NCBI RefSeq assembly: GCF_964340395.1
Contig: NC_135551.1
Coordinates: 25,041,003-25,103,002, forward strand
Direction: 5' to 3'
Origin: Glandiceps talaboti
Lineage: Eukaryota > Hemichordata > Enteropneusta > Spengelidae
DNA length: 62,000 nucleotides
Part shown: positions 23,905 to 36,021 of the stretch, piece after piece
How positions within the stretch are numbered: position 1 is the first letter of the stretch
Layout of the letters: each line of letters starts with the position of its first letter
Position numbers and translations under genes: made by a program
Notes under the pieces: generated by a model
Told to the model about the DNA's origin: nothing
The model's database searches: none
Seen by the model: only the letters and a program-made list of their open reading frames with translations

Positions 23905-23910
23905 AATAAA
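23905..23910 (+). terminator. candidate poly(A) signal of receptor B
   Basis: This is a canonical AATAAA about 507 bases after the stop, in AT-rich sequence. Other sites are possible, and no transcript evidence is available. Confidence 0.4.
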
Positions 23911-24025
23911 TTTGTTATAATACCAATATTTAGACATTGTACATGTTGATTAGGGGTCGATAGTATCCATAAGTATTACAGCGACAGATTGAAGCCGTGA
24001 TTGCATTGAGGGCGCTGATTTTTAG

Positions 24026-24352
24026 GTGCGGACCCAAAAAACAATTTTACTGTACCGTATTATATGTACAGTTACACACTTACTTTGCCAACAGGTGATT
24101 CAAAACTGTTCAAGGTATAGAATATTACGATTAAGTCATTATATCTCACAAAACATTTTCGAAGAACGTTTCGGTTTTGTATGGGATAAAAATAACCCGT
24201 GTAAAGAATCCCATGAACATATAAAAAAAAAGTTACGTTTAGATGTATTTGAAGATATAAAATGTGTAACAGCTCACAGATTCCAAGTTTATAAGGCATA
24301 CCAGCAACATTGGAATGATGCACATTATATTAATATACCGTTTATAATATGA
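24026..24352 (+). pseudogene. possible LINE ORF2 C-terminal remnant
   Basis: The frame of 108 codons contains RILRLSHYISQNIFEERFGFVW followed by a basic stretch. A FGFVW/FGYVW motif of this kind occurs near the C-terminus of some non-LTR retrotransposon polyproteins, which is the only reason for the call. There is no RT domain and no poly-A tail. It could equally be a chance frame. Confidence 0.25.
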
Positions 24353-27300
24353 TAATAGAATACAAAGATGTCTTGGTAGTTTTTATTCATTAGGCCTAAT
24401 AGACCCCACTCAGTTTTTCACGCCGACCCTTGAAGTTTTTTTTAACGTACTCGAAATTGTGAAGTTTCGCAAGAAATAGTAGACGCATAAACTGACATCA
24501 ACTTCAAAAGAAATGTCTTCCAAACTGTAATGGCTGTACATCTAATGAGAAGAAACCAATAACACAGAGATCATATGAAAACAACGGAAAACATAACTAC
24601 CTGAACTAGACACTCACATATGAAAAAACCATATATAATAAAAAAATAAAATAAAAAAATCTACCTACCCCAACTATTTTAAAATTGAGCGTAATCAGAA
24701 CCACACAATTGTTGTTGTTTTTGTTAAGCCTTACAGTTTATCAGTGAGTTGTCTTCATAGTAAAGTGAAGAAACGCGAGGCTGGTTTTTATCTCAGCTGC
24801 ATTCCTTTATGCTTAGAGGGCCAGGAAAAGTCATTTTCACCAATTCAGCATCATCGTGCGACCCCTTTGAGATAGCTATATATTTTTGTCGATCTGAGCC
24901 TTCTGTACATAGGGGAGAGGGGGGTTATGGCAAACAAGCAAAGTGAGGCGCTATTGATAGTTGCAAACAATAATCTCATTGTTCAGACAATGGATGGCGA
25001 GATTTTCACTTTCTTTATTTTTCAGCATACCTCGTCCATAAGAAGGCTTTGTTTAACCCATAATTGTAAATTGTGTAACTCTATTTCAAACAGGTTGCAC
25101 GATGCAGGCCGGGTTGAAAATTATTTTGCTGGGTCACTCTAAGCCGTGTTGATGTGCAATGGGGGGGGGGGCACTGTGACTTCGTTTTCTATTTACACAG
25201 CCTGTCTCTTTCTGTTGCTACGACATATATAGTGCAGGTGGTAACATCAGAACAGAAACCGGGCCAATAACCTCATAAATGCGGCGCGGTTGTCGTTTGA
25301 TAATTCTACAAATAGATAATACCAGGTTAATATCGACAGCCGTTACATTATCACGACAGTGACTGCATATTGTGTATAATATTGACATACGTTCAGTCAA
25401 ACATATATACTTCCCCAATGATGAGAGAGGGGCCAGTATACCAACTGCCAATGTCACAGGCCTTCGTCATTCGTCCCACGCTATCAGCTAACACTCACAA
25501 GCCTGATAGGGCTGAACAACACGACGTATCATGCAATCTATAAACCATGTGTATGGGCTATGAACCACTTATCTCTATAGTGGTCTGAGCTGTAGGGAAT
25601 AACTCTGGCAAGTCCGCTGGGTCACCTATATTGAAGGGGCACAGTTGAGTTTATAGTGTAATATTGTACCTACCGACGTACTAACTGAAATTCACTTTTT
25701 AATGATCACTAGGCAATTGACTCCTGGCAATGATCCGATTTCCTTTACGTAACAAATATAGAAGAAACCCCTCCTATGCAATCAAATGTTCTAACAATAC
25801 AAACTGTAAGATTGTAATATGCATGGAAAGCCATGGATGTCAAAAGGCCCCCTAACTTCGTGGAGGTTATTGTCAAATTTGAATGCATAGAACGGAAGGA
25901 CACCTCTCTGAAAAATCGGGGTAATAATGAGCAGCTGGTGATTTTCGTAATGCATTTGGTATGTGTAGACTTGTGAATGTCTGTGGAATATGGGTATGGT
26001 CATAGAAAGGTGATATTTAAACATAGTAGAGATAATTTTGGACAAAACATCGTCAGACTGTTTTTTTTCGTTACTAGTGAAACGCCGTTACAATTCAAAC
26101 TTGGGATTAAAACACCTGTCAGTCACTTACTCAGATACGGGTTCGTAAATCCATGAAAGTTTGTGTAGCAATCAACGTTATCTTGAAGTAAACATGAATT
26201 GTAATCAGTACCTCCCCATGCCCAAGCAGAACGGTACATGCATGTATATGTTTGCTTTCATAACTGAAGCACCGGCATTATTCCCGATGACTATACATAA
26301 ATGAAACACTAGAAAGATTTCAAAAAGATGAATAGCGAACACTACGATGGTATGCCTATAGAGTTGTTGTTTTTTGCGTCGAGTTCTTGCTCTTCAAAGA
26401 CACGACAGTTTTTTCAACAGGATTTTTGTTGATAGTGGTCACACTCGGCCGTGTTCTTCCATTGATACGGAAGATGCGACGATAGTCTTAGAGTCGGTAC
26501 TACGTACATGTAATAGTAATTATCAAATTATGTTATGGTAGGCACTGGCAGTATCTGCACACGTCTGCCGTGACTCTTATCTCTCCGTACGTCGAGATAC
26601 ATATCTGGTTATTTTGACTTGGATACCGGCGGATCTTCAGGGCGGACGGTTGACCTGTCAACTATACTGATATGTAAACTCCCAATCAAAAAGGCTAAAC
26701 AATGTATTGCTATGGTTTACGATGTTTTGTGGAGACAGCAGGGTACCAGTGTAACATTGTTTACGACGAAAGTGAATCAATATTAGTTTTTAATTGAAAT
26801 GCAATATGTGTTATATTGTATTATAGAAATCCTAAATATACACGTACATGGTTTGAGACTTTGTTATCTTTTGTTTTGTTTTATTTTATTTAGTTTTTAA
26901 AAGGAAATGATATCTCGAAATATGTTTATATTTTGTTTTGGATGGGCTAAAAAATGATCTCGAGATATAATTTGTTAGATTTCAGAAAATGAACGACAAC
27001 GTTCAATCCGGTCAGGTGAAGTTTTCTTTGCTTTTGAAAATAATCTCAAGGTAGATTTTGCTTTCAGAAAATTACATTATCTCGAATATTTGTTGCTTTA
27101 AAACGTGGAAAATGAAATGCAACAAGTTGTTATAGGTGTGAAACAAGTGTGGTCCCCACATACTGTAGATTCCCTGCGCATTGAAATATCTGACTCATCA
27201 AACTTTCCCAAGTTTATCGATTGATGAATGACGTGACAATCACCCTCTTTTAGGCCCTGTTATAGTACGCCCCTTTAGTTGTGACAGCTTGGCGTGGCGC

Positions 27301-27936
27301 GGCTTGGCTTGGCTTAGAGTATGAACAAGTCATGCAACTACGCTTGTGCACACTCGCGTACCCACATAGACAATCGTAATGATAGTTTATTTTTCCTGGA
27401 ATTCTTGGAGTCGGCATACTAAACATTGTTTCCGAGGTGGTTAAAATATCTAAATTTATATGTGGTAGTTTTGGTCGGACATTCACAAAATGTCCGTCTA
27501 TATGTTCAAACCTCTCAATCTCAATACAAATTCTCGCATTTTCTTGTAATAGTGTTATGCTCAGAAACATCGAAAAGTAAAATTTAAACTGAAAAATAAT
27601 CGCCACCCGAAAACACTTTTCGACAATCGTGCATGTTGGCGATAATCATGACCAGAAGTAACACTGAATATTTGCGCCGTGATACAACGACACATCATGG
27701 AAGAAAAACATTTTACATTTTTAGTGGTTTGCCCTGTCAAGAACAACAATAAATTACGCCTCCGTTCATGTATCCAAATGTGTAGTTTTTGTTGACAGGA
27801 AGTGTGCCAATGCAATGAAAAAAAGGGGTGTGTTTTTCATTGAAATATTCCTGGGCAAGGGGTACATTTGAAATTGCGCTAACAAGCATGGGTACCACCA
27901 ATCCGGGGACTGTCACCACCAGGTGAAGTCAGTCCT
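24353..27936. other. intergenic, no gene seen
   Basis: AT-rich with a G10 run at about 25162-25171 and a GGCTTG-rich patch at 27282-27318. Frames on the minus strand at 27250-27919 are short and without domains. Confidence 0.45.
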
Positions 27937-27976
27937 ACCATGGAAGTATAACCCACGTGGGTTATACTTCCATGGT
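27937..27976. repeat. 40-bp perfect palindrome centred on CACGTG
   Basis: A perfect inverted repeat with no loop: CCATGGAAGTATAACCCAC followed directly by its reverse complement, with A and T at the outer edge. TCCTA lies on both sides (27933-27937 and 27976-27980), so a 38-bp palindrome could be an insertion with a 5-bp target duplication. Its centre is an E-box. Confidence 0.8.
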
Positions 27977-28289
27977 CCTACGATTCAGAGGTCACAGTCA
28001 AGGTGTTGATGTCAATTATTTGTTGTTTGTTGTAGGATGATAATCGTAGGTGATTACCGAGAAAGCTAGTCACCTGTTAATGTTCGCTAATTATTCAGGG
28101 ATTAGACTGAGTGGGTGTATGTGTTTCCCCGTGGACCCCGCCCCACAAACCTTGTGATGAAGTTTTAGCATTTTATAAATTATTATAGGTTTTCAATACA
28201 TTGTTATGGTGATTTCATAGATTGTTAGGCGTTTTCTTTCCACTGTTAAGACAGCCATGGCTTTCCATAACAGAAGGCATTATACAAGC

Positions 28290-28410
28290 ATTCTCGCAAA
28301 CTAGAGCTGTTATTTCTTTCGCGATACTGCAAAATAAAGTACCTCTTTGCGGTGCGTCCAAGGCGCACCGCAAAAGGGGCTGTAGTTTACGACGGTGTTT
28401 ACTAGATGTA
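28290..28410. repeat. interspersed repeat, copy 2 with GCGGTGCG hairpin
   Basis: This is the inverted partner of 16990-17105. It contains a perfect 8-bp stem, GCGGTGCG / CGCACCGC, around a 7-base loop at about 28348-28371. The frames through it on both strands are not conserved between the copies, so I do not call a gene. Confidence 0.6.
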
Positions 28411-28864
28411 AGTATTTTCACTCGGGTAAAAACTTTATAAACTAATCAGCTTGTACTTGTAATAATAATAATAACTTTAACTAATAATAAAATGAGATAC
28501 AGTCCTGCATTCATCGATGACCAAAATAGATGTTACTGTTTTGCATTTTGAAAGAGAATATTTTTTTATATATCAGATGAATCAATAACCTCGTTGATAT
28601 CATGTGTGATAATTGCTGTTTGATAGATATATGAAAGGCTACAATATGATAGTGAAATATTCGCCGTTGAGGGCGACATTTTTGTCGGTATGAGCGACGT
28701 ATATTATTATTGTGTGCAGCCTGTAAACAGCGACGAATCTCTCAGCATAGCTACCTCTATATTTTCCTCACACTGAGTTCAGTTCTTGTAAGGATATTTA
28801 CGTGATATAGGTGTCAGTGAAATTCAGAGGGTGATATTCTCGTTCGTTTTATCAGAGTAAAGAA

Positions 28865-29030
28865 TTGAACTCTCAGCCGTAACTTTTATCATCCAATCAG
28901 AGTTTTTCTTTGCTCTGTAGTAATGACGTCATGTTTACTATTTGCGTGTCGCTCAAAGTCAGGTTCAAACTAATATCCTTCAGCTGAAAAATGAGTGTGT
29001 CCTTGTTTTGTCTACAGTATTCCATTTAAA
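28865..29030. repeat. interspersed repeat, copy 2 (inverted relative to 20700-20890)
   Basis: Reverse-complement match to the block upstream of receptor B, sharing ATCCAATCAGAG, ATGTTTACTATTTGC and TCAGCTGAAAAATGAG in order. Confidence 0.7.
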
Positions 29031-29050
29031 GTACATATATGTTCTTAATA

Positions 29051-29501
29051 GAGAGGTTTAGATACACGTTCGAACGCGTACGCCTACAGGAGCATGATAG
29101 TGCAGGCGTACAAGTAATGACGCGTACAAAATTGTGTTTAGTTATGCGTTCTAAACACAAACGTGAAAAACAGTGGAAAGTGAACGCGCGCGGTGACATC
29201 TTTCCAGAAGGCCAGACACGTCTTTGTTTTCTAAATGTGTCCGTAGTTTTGCCATTTTTCCTGCAACTACCCAAACCAAAAACCAAACAATTAGTTTAAC
29301 GTTACGCTTCCGAACTTTGATATAAAAAATACGCCTTTTAATCAAAGAAAATGACAAAAACTCAACACGTATTTACAGCTACGTGTAGACCGCCATTTTG
29401 ACGTAGCGTCGTTTGATACAGAACGCCTGAGTTGCTTCGAATCACGTGACTATGACGCTACACGTATAGAACACACGTACATATGCGCATCTAAACCTCT
29501 C
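29051..29501. mobile_element. 451-bp TIR element with TA target duplication
   Basis: It begins GAGAGGTTTAGAT and ends with the exact inverted copy ATCTAAACCTCTC, with TA directly outside both ends, the hallmark of Tc1/mariner-type insertion. The 86-codon internal frames on both strands show no transposase motif, so it is called non-autonomous. Confidence 0.65.
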
Positions 29502-29962
29502 TAATATGCTTCGTGTGTCCTATAGCCATTGCTCAGTGTAAGTTAATAGCATACCGACATATTCAGTGCAATTAAATCATTACCAAATGTGGATTTAGAA
29601 ATTAACAATGTTGTCAAGGATACTTAACTGGTAGTCATAGCTAAAAAAACAAACCCACAATGATGACACCAAGTGCGACAGAGAACTGACTACAAATGGA
29701 AATACGGAGGAGAAAACAACATAAAAGCTTAATTAAGCCTATACATAACTTTTTTCACAACAGACTTCTAGACAACTATTAAGTGTTAAAGTACTAGTCT
29801 TGGCATGCACCCTGGGCTCCACTGGGTCTTAGGTACTAAATTTGCTAAATCGTAATGAGACATTCTTGACATACAAATCACTGCAATTATAAATATATTT
29901 TATTCATGTCATTCATAAAAGAAATAACATCAATTAACAAAGAATTAAATAGGCATTACTAA

Positions 29963-30277
29963 ATGACATCAATTGACATTCTTAACATCTTTCAACTATG
30001 TGAATTCTACTCCTGTATATTTGCATTTGACCTGATGAATAACCACTACCCCCACGATATAGAGACATACTTCCAGTATCCCGTAACAACATATTCAACA
30101 CGTCAAGCATATCAGGGTAATTTCCGTATACCACTAACCCGTTTAAGAATTACTCAACACAACTTCCAATACGCCATAACTAAGCACTGGAACTCATTAC
30201 CACCATCCCTCAAATGTATAAATTCAAGAAAATCATTCAAAGAGGAACTAAGAAATCACATCGTATCTAAGACCTAA
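29963..30277 (+). pseudogene. non-LTR retrotransposon ORF2, C-terminal fragment
   Basis: About 104 codons end in ITKHWNSLPPSLKCINSRKSFKEEL, the standard C-terminal tail of LINE polyproteins of the CR1/L2/Jockey kind (WNSLP..., then SFK..L). The preceding STRQAYQGNFRIPLTR corresponds to the usual Thr-Arg...Pro-Arg region. There is no RT or endonuclease domain, so it is 5'-truncated. The ATG start is accidental. Confidence 0.8.
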
Positions 30278-30753
30278 GGGCTTGTTTGTTTTTGTTTCGG
30301 GTTTTTTTGAGGGTTTGTATGTAACTTAGTGTATATATTTCTTACAGAAAACTTGTTTTCAGATATGTTTTTGTTTTATTTTATTTTCTGTTTTGTAGTT
30401 TATTTGTTGTGTGTCTGGGCCATTGGATTAAGACTAGTTCCACTGAACTATATCCATGGCTACATGAATTATACATAATGAGTGACGTCATAATGACGTA
30501 ATAAGTAAAGAGGTCGAAATCAAGACTCATACCTTTATATGTCTTGTTGTGTACAGTTTCTGTGTTTACGTTTACATAATATTAAAATATACACATTAGT
30601 CATTAGAGCGATATACTGTAAACCAGCTTCAGATACTATTTTCTTCTAAATGTCGAATGTCTCCAAAACATTCAAACCCCTGTCGATGTGTACATTGAAA
30701 TTAGTATATAAATCTCCATATACCATTTGCAAGTTCAGACATGCGTATTTTCC

Positions 30754-30996
30754 TAGACTGTCGACAGTCGTTCGTACCTTTTTTGCTACGTTTTACCTAA
30801 AACTTAAGTCGTCGCCTCGCTCCGATCCGGAGCAATACTATAACCGCGTACTGATTGAACAACGAGTGTCGGAGGCACGAATTCGGCAATCACAGTTCCT
30901 ATCAGTACGCATAGTATTCAGTGCTACGGAGCGAGGCGACTACTTTGTTTCAGATGAAACTTAGCAAAAAAGGCGCGAACGACTGTCGACAGTCTA
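30754..30996. mobile_element. 243-bp palindromic transposon with 9-bp target duplication
   Basis: The ends TAGACTGTCGACAGTCGTTCG and their inverted copy extend as arms of at least 70 bp, and weakly to about 110 bp, so nearly the whole element is a hairpin. GTATTTTCC occurs directly outside both ends (30745-30753 and 30997-31005). A diverged empty site, GTATTTCCCTACAATTTTGAT, is present once at about 35456. A 9-bp duplication with long terminal repeats is typical of Mutator-like elements. It has no coding capacity. Confidence 0.85.
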
Positions 30997-31009
30997 GTAT
31001 TTTCCCTAC

Positions 31010-31290
31010 CATTTCGATTCAAAAGAAATGTTTGGTCGTACCAACAGATTACGTCATGAAATTATTTATTCGGTTTTCTAAATATTTACTTTGGTTTTCT
31101 AGACCACATATAAAGTCTGACCACCGTGATCGATATTTTTTGGTTCAACTTATAAAGTAGAAAGGTCTCACTCTTTTTTGCATTCTATAAATGTGGGGGA
31201 GGGGGTCGTTTTCTAAGTCACGCATGGGCAGTTACTGTTCTGTGTATTTATTGTCCATCTCTACCGATTGACAACATAGGGTAGACTATC
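31010..31290. repeat. diverged direct repeat, copy 1 (partner at 35456-36020)
   Basis: CAGATTACGTCA, GATCGATATT, GGTTCAACTTATAAA and TACTGTTCTGTGTA occur in the same order at 35456-36020. The repeat continues to the left through the 9-bp site of the palindromic element. Class unknown. Confidence 0.75.
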
Positions 31291-32466
31291 GTGTATGAAT
31301 CGAAACATAAAGTTTGATCATTTTATTTCTTTAGCGGCTCTGAAGATTCTGCATAATACTGACCAATCATAAGAAGCCTCTAAACTTAAGAGCAACTGGC
31401 CATTTTCAAGGATCCATAGTGGTGTAAACCTTTTATTTATAAACGACCAATAATACATCTTAGTTGAGACATCTTGAATACATACGTGTTTCGTAGCTGT
31501 ATCATTCACCAGAAGAAAAAAAGCATAGGCTGGTTGTAATTCATGAACACATCATTGACTACTTCGGTAAGGGTAGTTTGTCTGAGTTTAACAGACCACG
31601 TGATCAAACATATTTTCAGCGAGTACTGTAACATACACTGTTCATGTCTATTCATTGAATTGCCTATGTTGTTTATAGTTTGATGTCTTCAATCGATAAT
31701 TCGAGGTGGGGGCGCAAGACGTTTATATAGTTAATATTATTACATTGACTACATTATTCTTCATATCAAACAAAAATAATACGATTTCATTTTCAGATTT
31801 ACCATACCTATATTACTTTTAGGAAACGACAATACGTGGGAAGGTGCATGGTAACAGTGAACTCTGTGACAATGTTATTGCAGCATATTAACACCGTGGT
31901 CCCTACCAACAGTGCTCAAACTAGCATTTACAAAAACGATGAATACATTATGACAATTGTTATTTGGCAATGATGCGGGTAATTGACACCTCAAATGGTT
32001 CATTCGCATTGAAATTCAATCGTTATACAATTTCTCTCTATTAATATGGAGAGAAGCGCAGCTCCGTGACACTTCAAAACAAAAGTTGGAGATCAGTCTT
32101 GGAACAGAGAAGTTGAGGATGGGGGGTAAAGAAAGACAAAGCAAACTTCCCAAGTCGAAACAAATATTTAGCATTTAGTGTTGGTAGAGATCAGATAATC
32201 TATAGTTTCACCAAACCTCCATTTCAATCACAGTCTCTCTATCAGGATATAGGATCTGTGTTTCGATTACCTAAAACACAACAACGCAAAAATATAAACT
32301 TGGACAATACCTGGTAAAGTGGACCTTGGATAACAATATAGAGTAAATTAGGCTCTACAGATAATCAAATTACAGGGAATATAAACAATGGAATCCTCCT
32401 CTATTGTCCATGAAGGTAATGGGCCGAATTGGGAGGTGAATTTACATGCAAATAGACAGGGATTGA

Positions 32467-32473
32467 TATAAAG
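32467..32473 (+). promoter_or_regulatory. TATA box of the small secreted-peptide gene
   Basis: TATAAAG lies about 30 bases upstream of the probable transcription start near 32497 and about 66 bases before a strong splice donor, so the 5' end of the gene is well placed. Confidence 0.6.
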
Positions 32474-32496
32474 AGAGACACCGCTCAACGTTACCA

Positions 32497-32539
32497 GTCA
32501 ATCTGAAAACTTTGCTGGTACAGGACATTCCACTGGTCG
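32497..32539 (+). other. non-coding first exon of the small secreted-peptide gene
   Basis: The exon is inferred between the TATA-directed start and the donor GGTAAGTAGT at 32540. Intron 1 then runs to the acceptor TTTCTATCTTACAG ending at 32984. Confidence 0.5.
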
Positions 32540-32996
32540 GTAAGTAGTATTTTTTCGAATTACTACAAGACTTGATTTTGCCGTAGGTGTAGATTTTCGG
32601 CGGGAGTACTAGGCTGGTCTAAAGAGGGTTTTGTATAATAAATATGACTTTACTGAGATTACAGTTTCATCATGTCTTCAATCATTGACGCGTGCATTTC
32701 AACAAAGTCATCAATCATACAAGACTAATGAACCATTTTCTGTAGCCTCAGGACTCGGATTTGAAAACAGACGAACAGGAAGACGTTCAGCTTCAATACA
32801 AATGTTGTGGTCTTAGGATGCGGACTGTCTTTTTCCTAAATTCATATTTGCATTTAAAGGCTTCGTTCGGTGACAACATTTTTCCCAATTTCCTCATCGT
32901 TGTCATGCGAGGAATTATGTCGGATCCTTATTGATTTATAGCGCTTGATTACAGTGAAAATAATTGAACATTTCTATCTTACAGATACAAAACAAA

Positions 32997-34562
32997 ATGA
33001 AGACAACTTTGGTTTTATTGTTGAGTTTGGCTCTCGTGGTGTCACTTTTCGTACAAGACAGTGAAGAATGGAGACGTCGCAGAAGGAGGAGAAGGGGACG
33101 TGATTTGGAAGAAGAAAACTTCGAACAAATGGGAGAAAGAGATGAGATAGAAGAAGATGTCATGCGCCATATCATGTAAGTATCTTTAAAGTCTTTTCAA
33201 ATATGATTACCTTTTAATGAGTCAATTTTTTTAGAGACATGGTACAATATAATGATGGAAGGGAAAGACGATAGTGACAGGGGGGGGGGTACCCAGTTAA
33301 TATAAATGTTGGACGTGCTTCTATTTTGGGTATGTATTTTCAGGTGTAGATTTAGGAAGGTTACGGTAAAATGGGTACGATAGCAAACCTCTTATTACAA
33401 AATGACACCTAGGTCTAATGTTGGTGGTGTATGTTTTACTTTAATAGATAACCATATATCTAGAGTGTGGGATTTAGTACTAGGATGACACAGCCCTACC
33501 AAACCAGTGAATGTGTCCCCACCCCCAAAAGACGACTAACTAGTGTCTTAAGCATCTGTAGCATATATTACAACAACTTTGAACCTAAACATATACACCA
33601 GCTTAAACTTCTAAAATGTGTACGGAGAGTGCAACACATTCCATTGAAATGATGGTATGGCACGGTACAGACATACTAGTATGTAGAAAACCAAAAGTTA
33701 CCGAATATGTACGTTGCGGGTATTTCAATCTAAAAAGATGATCTGTACACACCAAATCTTGTACATCAAATTCCTATTTAACAGAGTTCACGGAATACGG
33801 GACTCGATTCTGACTTTGTCCCTAAAAATTAAAAAAAAAAAGACTCGACTAGTGGCACCGTTGTGTTACATCTTGGCCATCGTATGGTGATACGAGGGCC
33901 AGGATAGACGCCAGCTAACGATGATTTAACACAATAGCGCAGTGTACAGGCTAAGAACTGTCTTGTATTACATAACCTAGGCAAAACATTTACTTTGGGC
34001 AGTCCGTAGCTCTCAAACCTATGTGTATATCATATTATTATAGTAATAATTGAAGTTATTATTCATGACAAGAGATATAACATCTATCAAAACCAACTAC
34101 ATGTATTACTTTGCTACTTGCTCAACCAATTTATAACATTTTAGATGGAAAGAATTGAATATAGTATGTACTGATAATATGTACTTATTTACACTGCCTT
34201 AAGGCAGTCTGTTGCTATAGGAACGCATATTAGCCACGTGTTTAAATAAATTGCAAGTGAACGTCACTCTATCTCAGAAATTTTAATCGGAAAGGAAACT
34301 TACACGGGCAGTTGAGACTGGCCGCAGCCATCTTTGCAGGAGTTGATATTTTTAGTCAAATCTCCTTGAAATCGTTTGGCATGGTTTTCAAACTCAACGA
34401 CAATAGCTGATTGAGCCTACGAGTCAATCAATGATGTTCAGAACAACTTTTATTAATCAAGGCTTTTTTTTAATTTATTACAGAGATGACTTGCAGGAGG
34501 AGTTGAAGGAAAGAGAAATCGAAAGAATAAAAGAGGATAGGTTGGAGATAACTCAAGGATAA
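32997..34562 (+). CDS. small secreted peptide with Arg8 run, 85 residues, one coding intron
   Basis: The coding exons are 32997-33175 and 34484-34562, joined by a GTAAGTATC donor and a TTTATTACAG acceptor. The joined frame is exactly 86 codons including TAA. Residues 1-20 are a clear signal peptide (MKTTLVLLLSLALVVSLFVQ). DSEEW follows, then eight consecutive Arg (26-33), then a strongly acidic and helical-looking Glu/Asp/Arg segment to the end. There is no Cys. The layout resembles a precursor in which a basic stretch is balanced by an acidic propeptide or marks a furin-type cleavage site, but I recognise no family and give no function. Conservation of both exons in the inverted copy at 37574-40563 supports the gene model. 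Confidence 0.75.
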
Positions 34563-34953
34563 AAGTGGAAGTCATGAAAAGGGATTTACGTATTATGTGA
34601 CAAGTCAAGGCCTTGACCTTTCACCTTATGTAAATGAATACATTACAGATTCACTTCCTTGCTGAATTCAATCATCGACCCTACAGTGTCTATGCTTCTA
34701 TCTACTGAGATCTGCAGCTTACTTTAAACACATGACTATCTATCTTGAACTGTATAACCCGGTGTTTGTTGGACCACGTGTGTAGTCATATACTTATCTA
34801 CACTGGGACAACGTCTCTCTCAGATATCTTCGGTTTGTTCTTGTTGCCGTTGTTGTTCTGTTGGCTACTTATTCGACATTTTATCTATAGATTTTTATTA
34901 CTGTAATTTTATACTGTTTTATTACTGTTAGAATGAACTCTTGTCTGTCCGCT

Positions 34954-34959
34954 AATAAA
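34954..34959 (+). terminator. poly(A) signal of the small secreted-peptide gene
   Basis: AATAAA (in GCTAATAAAAGG) lies about 392 bases after the stop, followed by a GT-rich stretch. Confidence 0.6.
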
Positions 34960-35455
34960 AGGTAACCATCTTTTACACCGTACCGATGTGTTGTAATTTA
35001 TTTATAGTACAAAATGGGCGTGGTGTGATGCAAACAAATGTTTTCGTGTGAGTGGGCTTGATGGAGGCCATAGCCCTCATGCGCAACTCTGTGCTCACTT
35101 GATTTTAACTTGACGTATAGTTCCATGGTTATTGCCTTGTAAGTGCACTTACACTTCTGTGATATGCGTTATTCAGAAAAATATTGCAAAACTGAAGGGT
35201 TTTATAATTATATCAACGGATACTAAGGATAACACTATCACAAGAAACGTGCAGCAATGAGTTCCTTCAATAGTTTGCAATAACACTGAGAAACCGAACA
35301 ACCAATCCCCAGCCTATCGAAACAAAAACGACACAAATTTATACTTATTAATAAGCAGTGTCTATATATGATAGATGGATTGCAATTCATAACAACCCAA
35401 AGCAAAAAATGGCTTTCATACATGTATCATAAAGTTGTGGAGTGATATACTTATG

Positions 35456-36021
35456 TATTTCCCTACAATTTTGATTTCAAAGCCAAAATTTGGGTGTACT
35501 TACAGATTACGTCACCAAATTAGTTAATAATATTCAGTTTTCCAAACTACTGTGAAGTAGATTTAATGGTTTATACTGGTAATGACAGAAAATATCTGTA
35601 AAAAGTACATTTTAATTCATAATGATAAATAACAGAGTATTAAGAGAAAAACTACCACGGTACAGTTTCTGTCACAATTCTGATTCTAGTTTCTACCAGG
35701 AAACACTGCAAAATGTCCACATGAGTCCTGAAGCCTGTCAATGTCTTTAATATGTAGAAGCCAGGTCTTAGTATAAATTGCAAACATGGCTAATTTGATG
35801 ATAATGTTTACTTCTTTACTTTGTTATTTTAAACCACATCAGACATAAACTCCTGGTCATCTTGATCGATATTGTTCGGTTCAACTTATAAAAGTAGAAA
35901 TGTTTCAATCTGTTTCCAGAAAGACTAGCATCCTTTACAATCAATAAACGTCGTTTTCTACGTCACACATGACGCATGCGCAGGTACTGTTCTGTGTAAT
36001 TGTCACAGTTACGATTTACCG
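35456..36021. repeat. diverged direct repeat, copy 2, ending at a LINE insertion
   Basis: This is the partner of 31010-31290. It contains the uninterrupted version of the 9-bp insertion site. The similarity stops at about 36021, exactly where LINE coding sequence begins. Confidence 0.7.
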
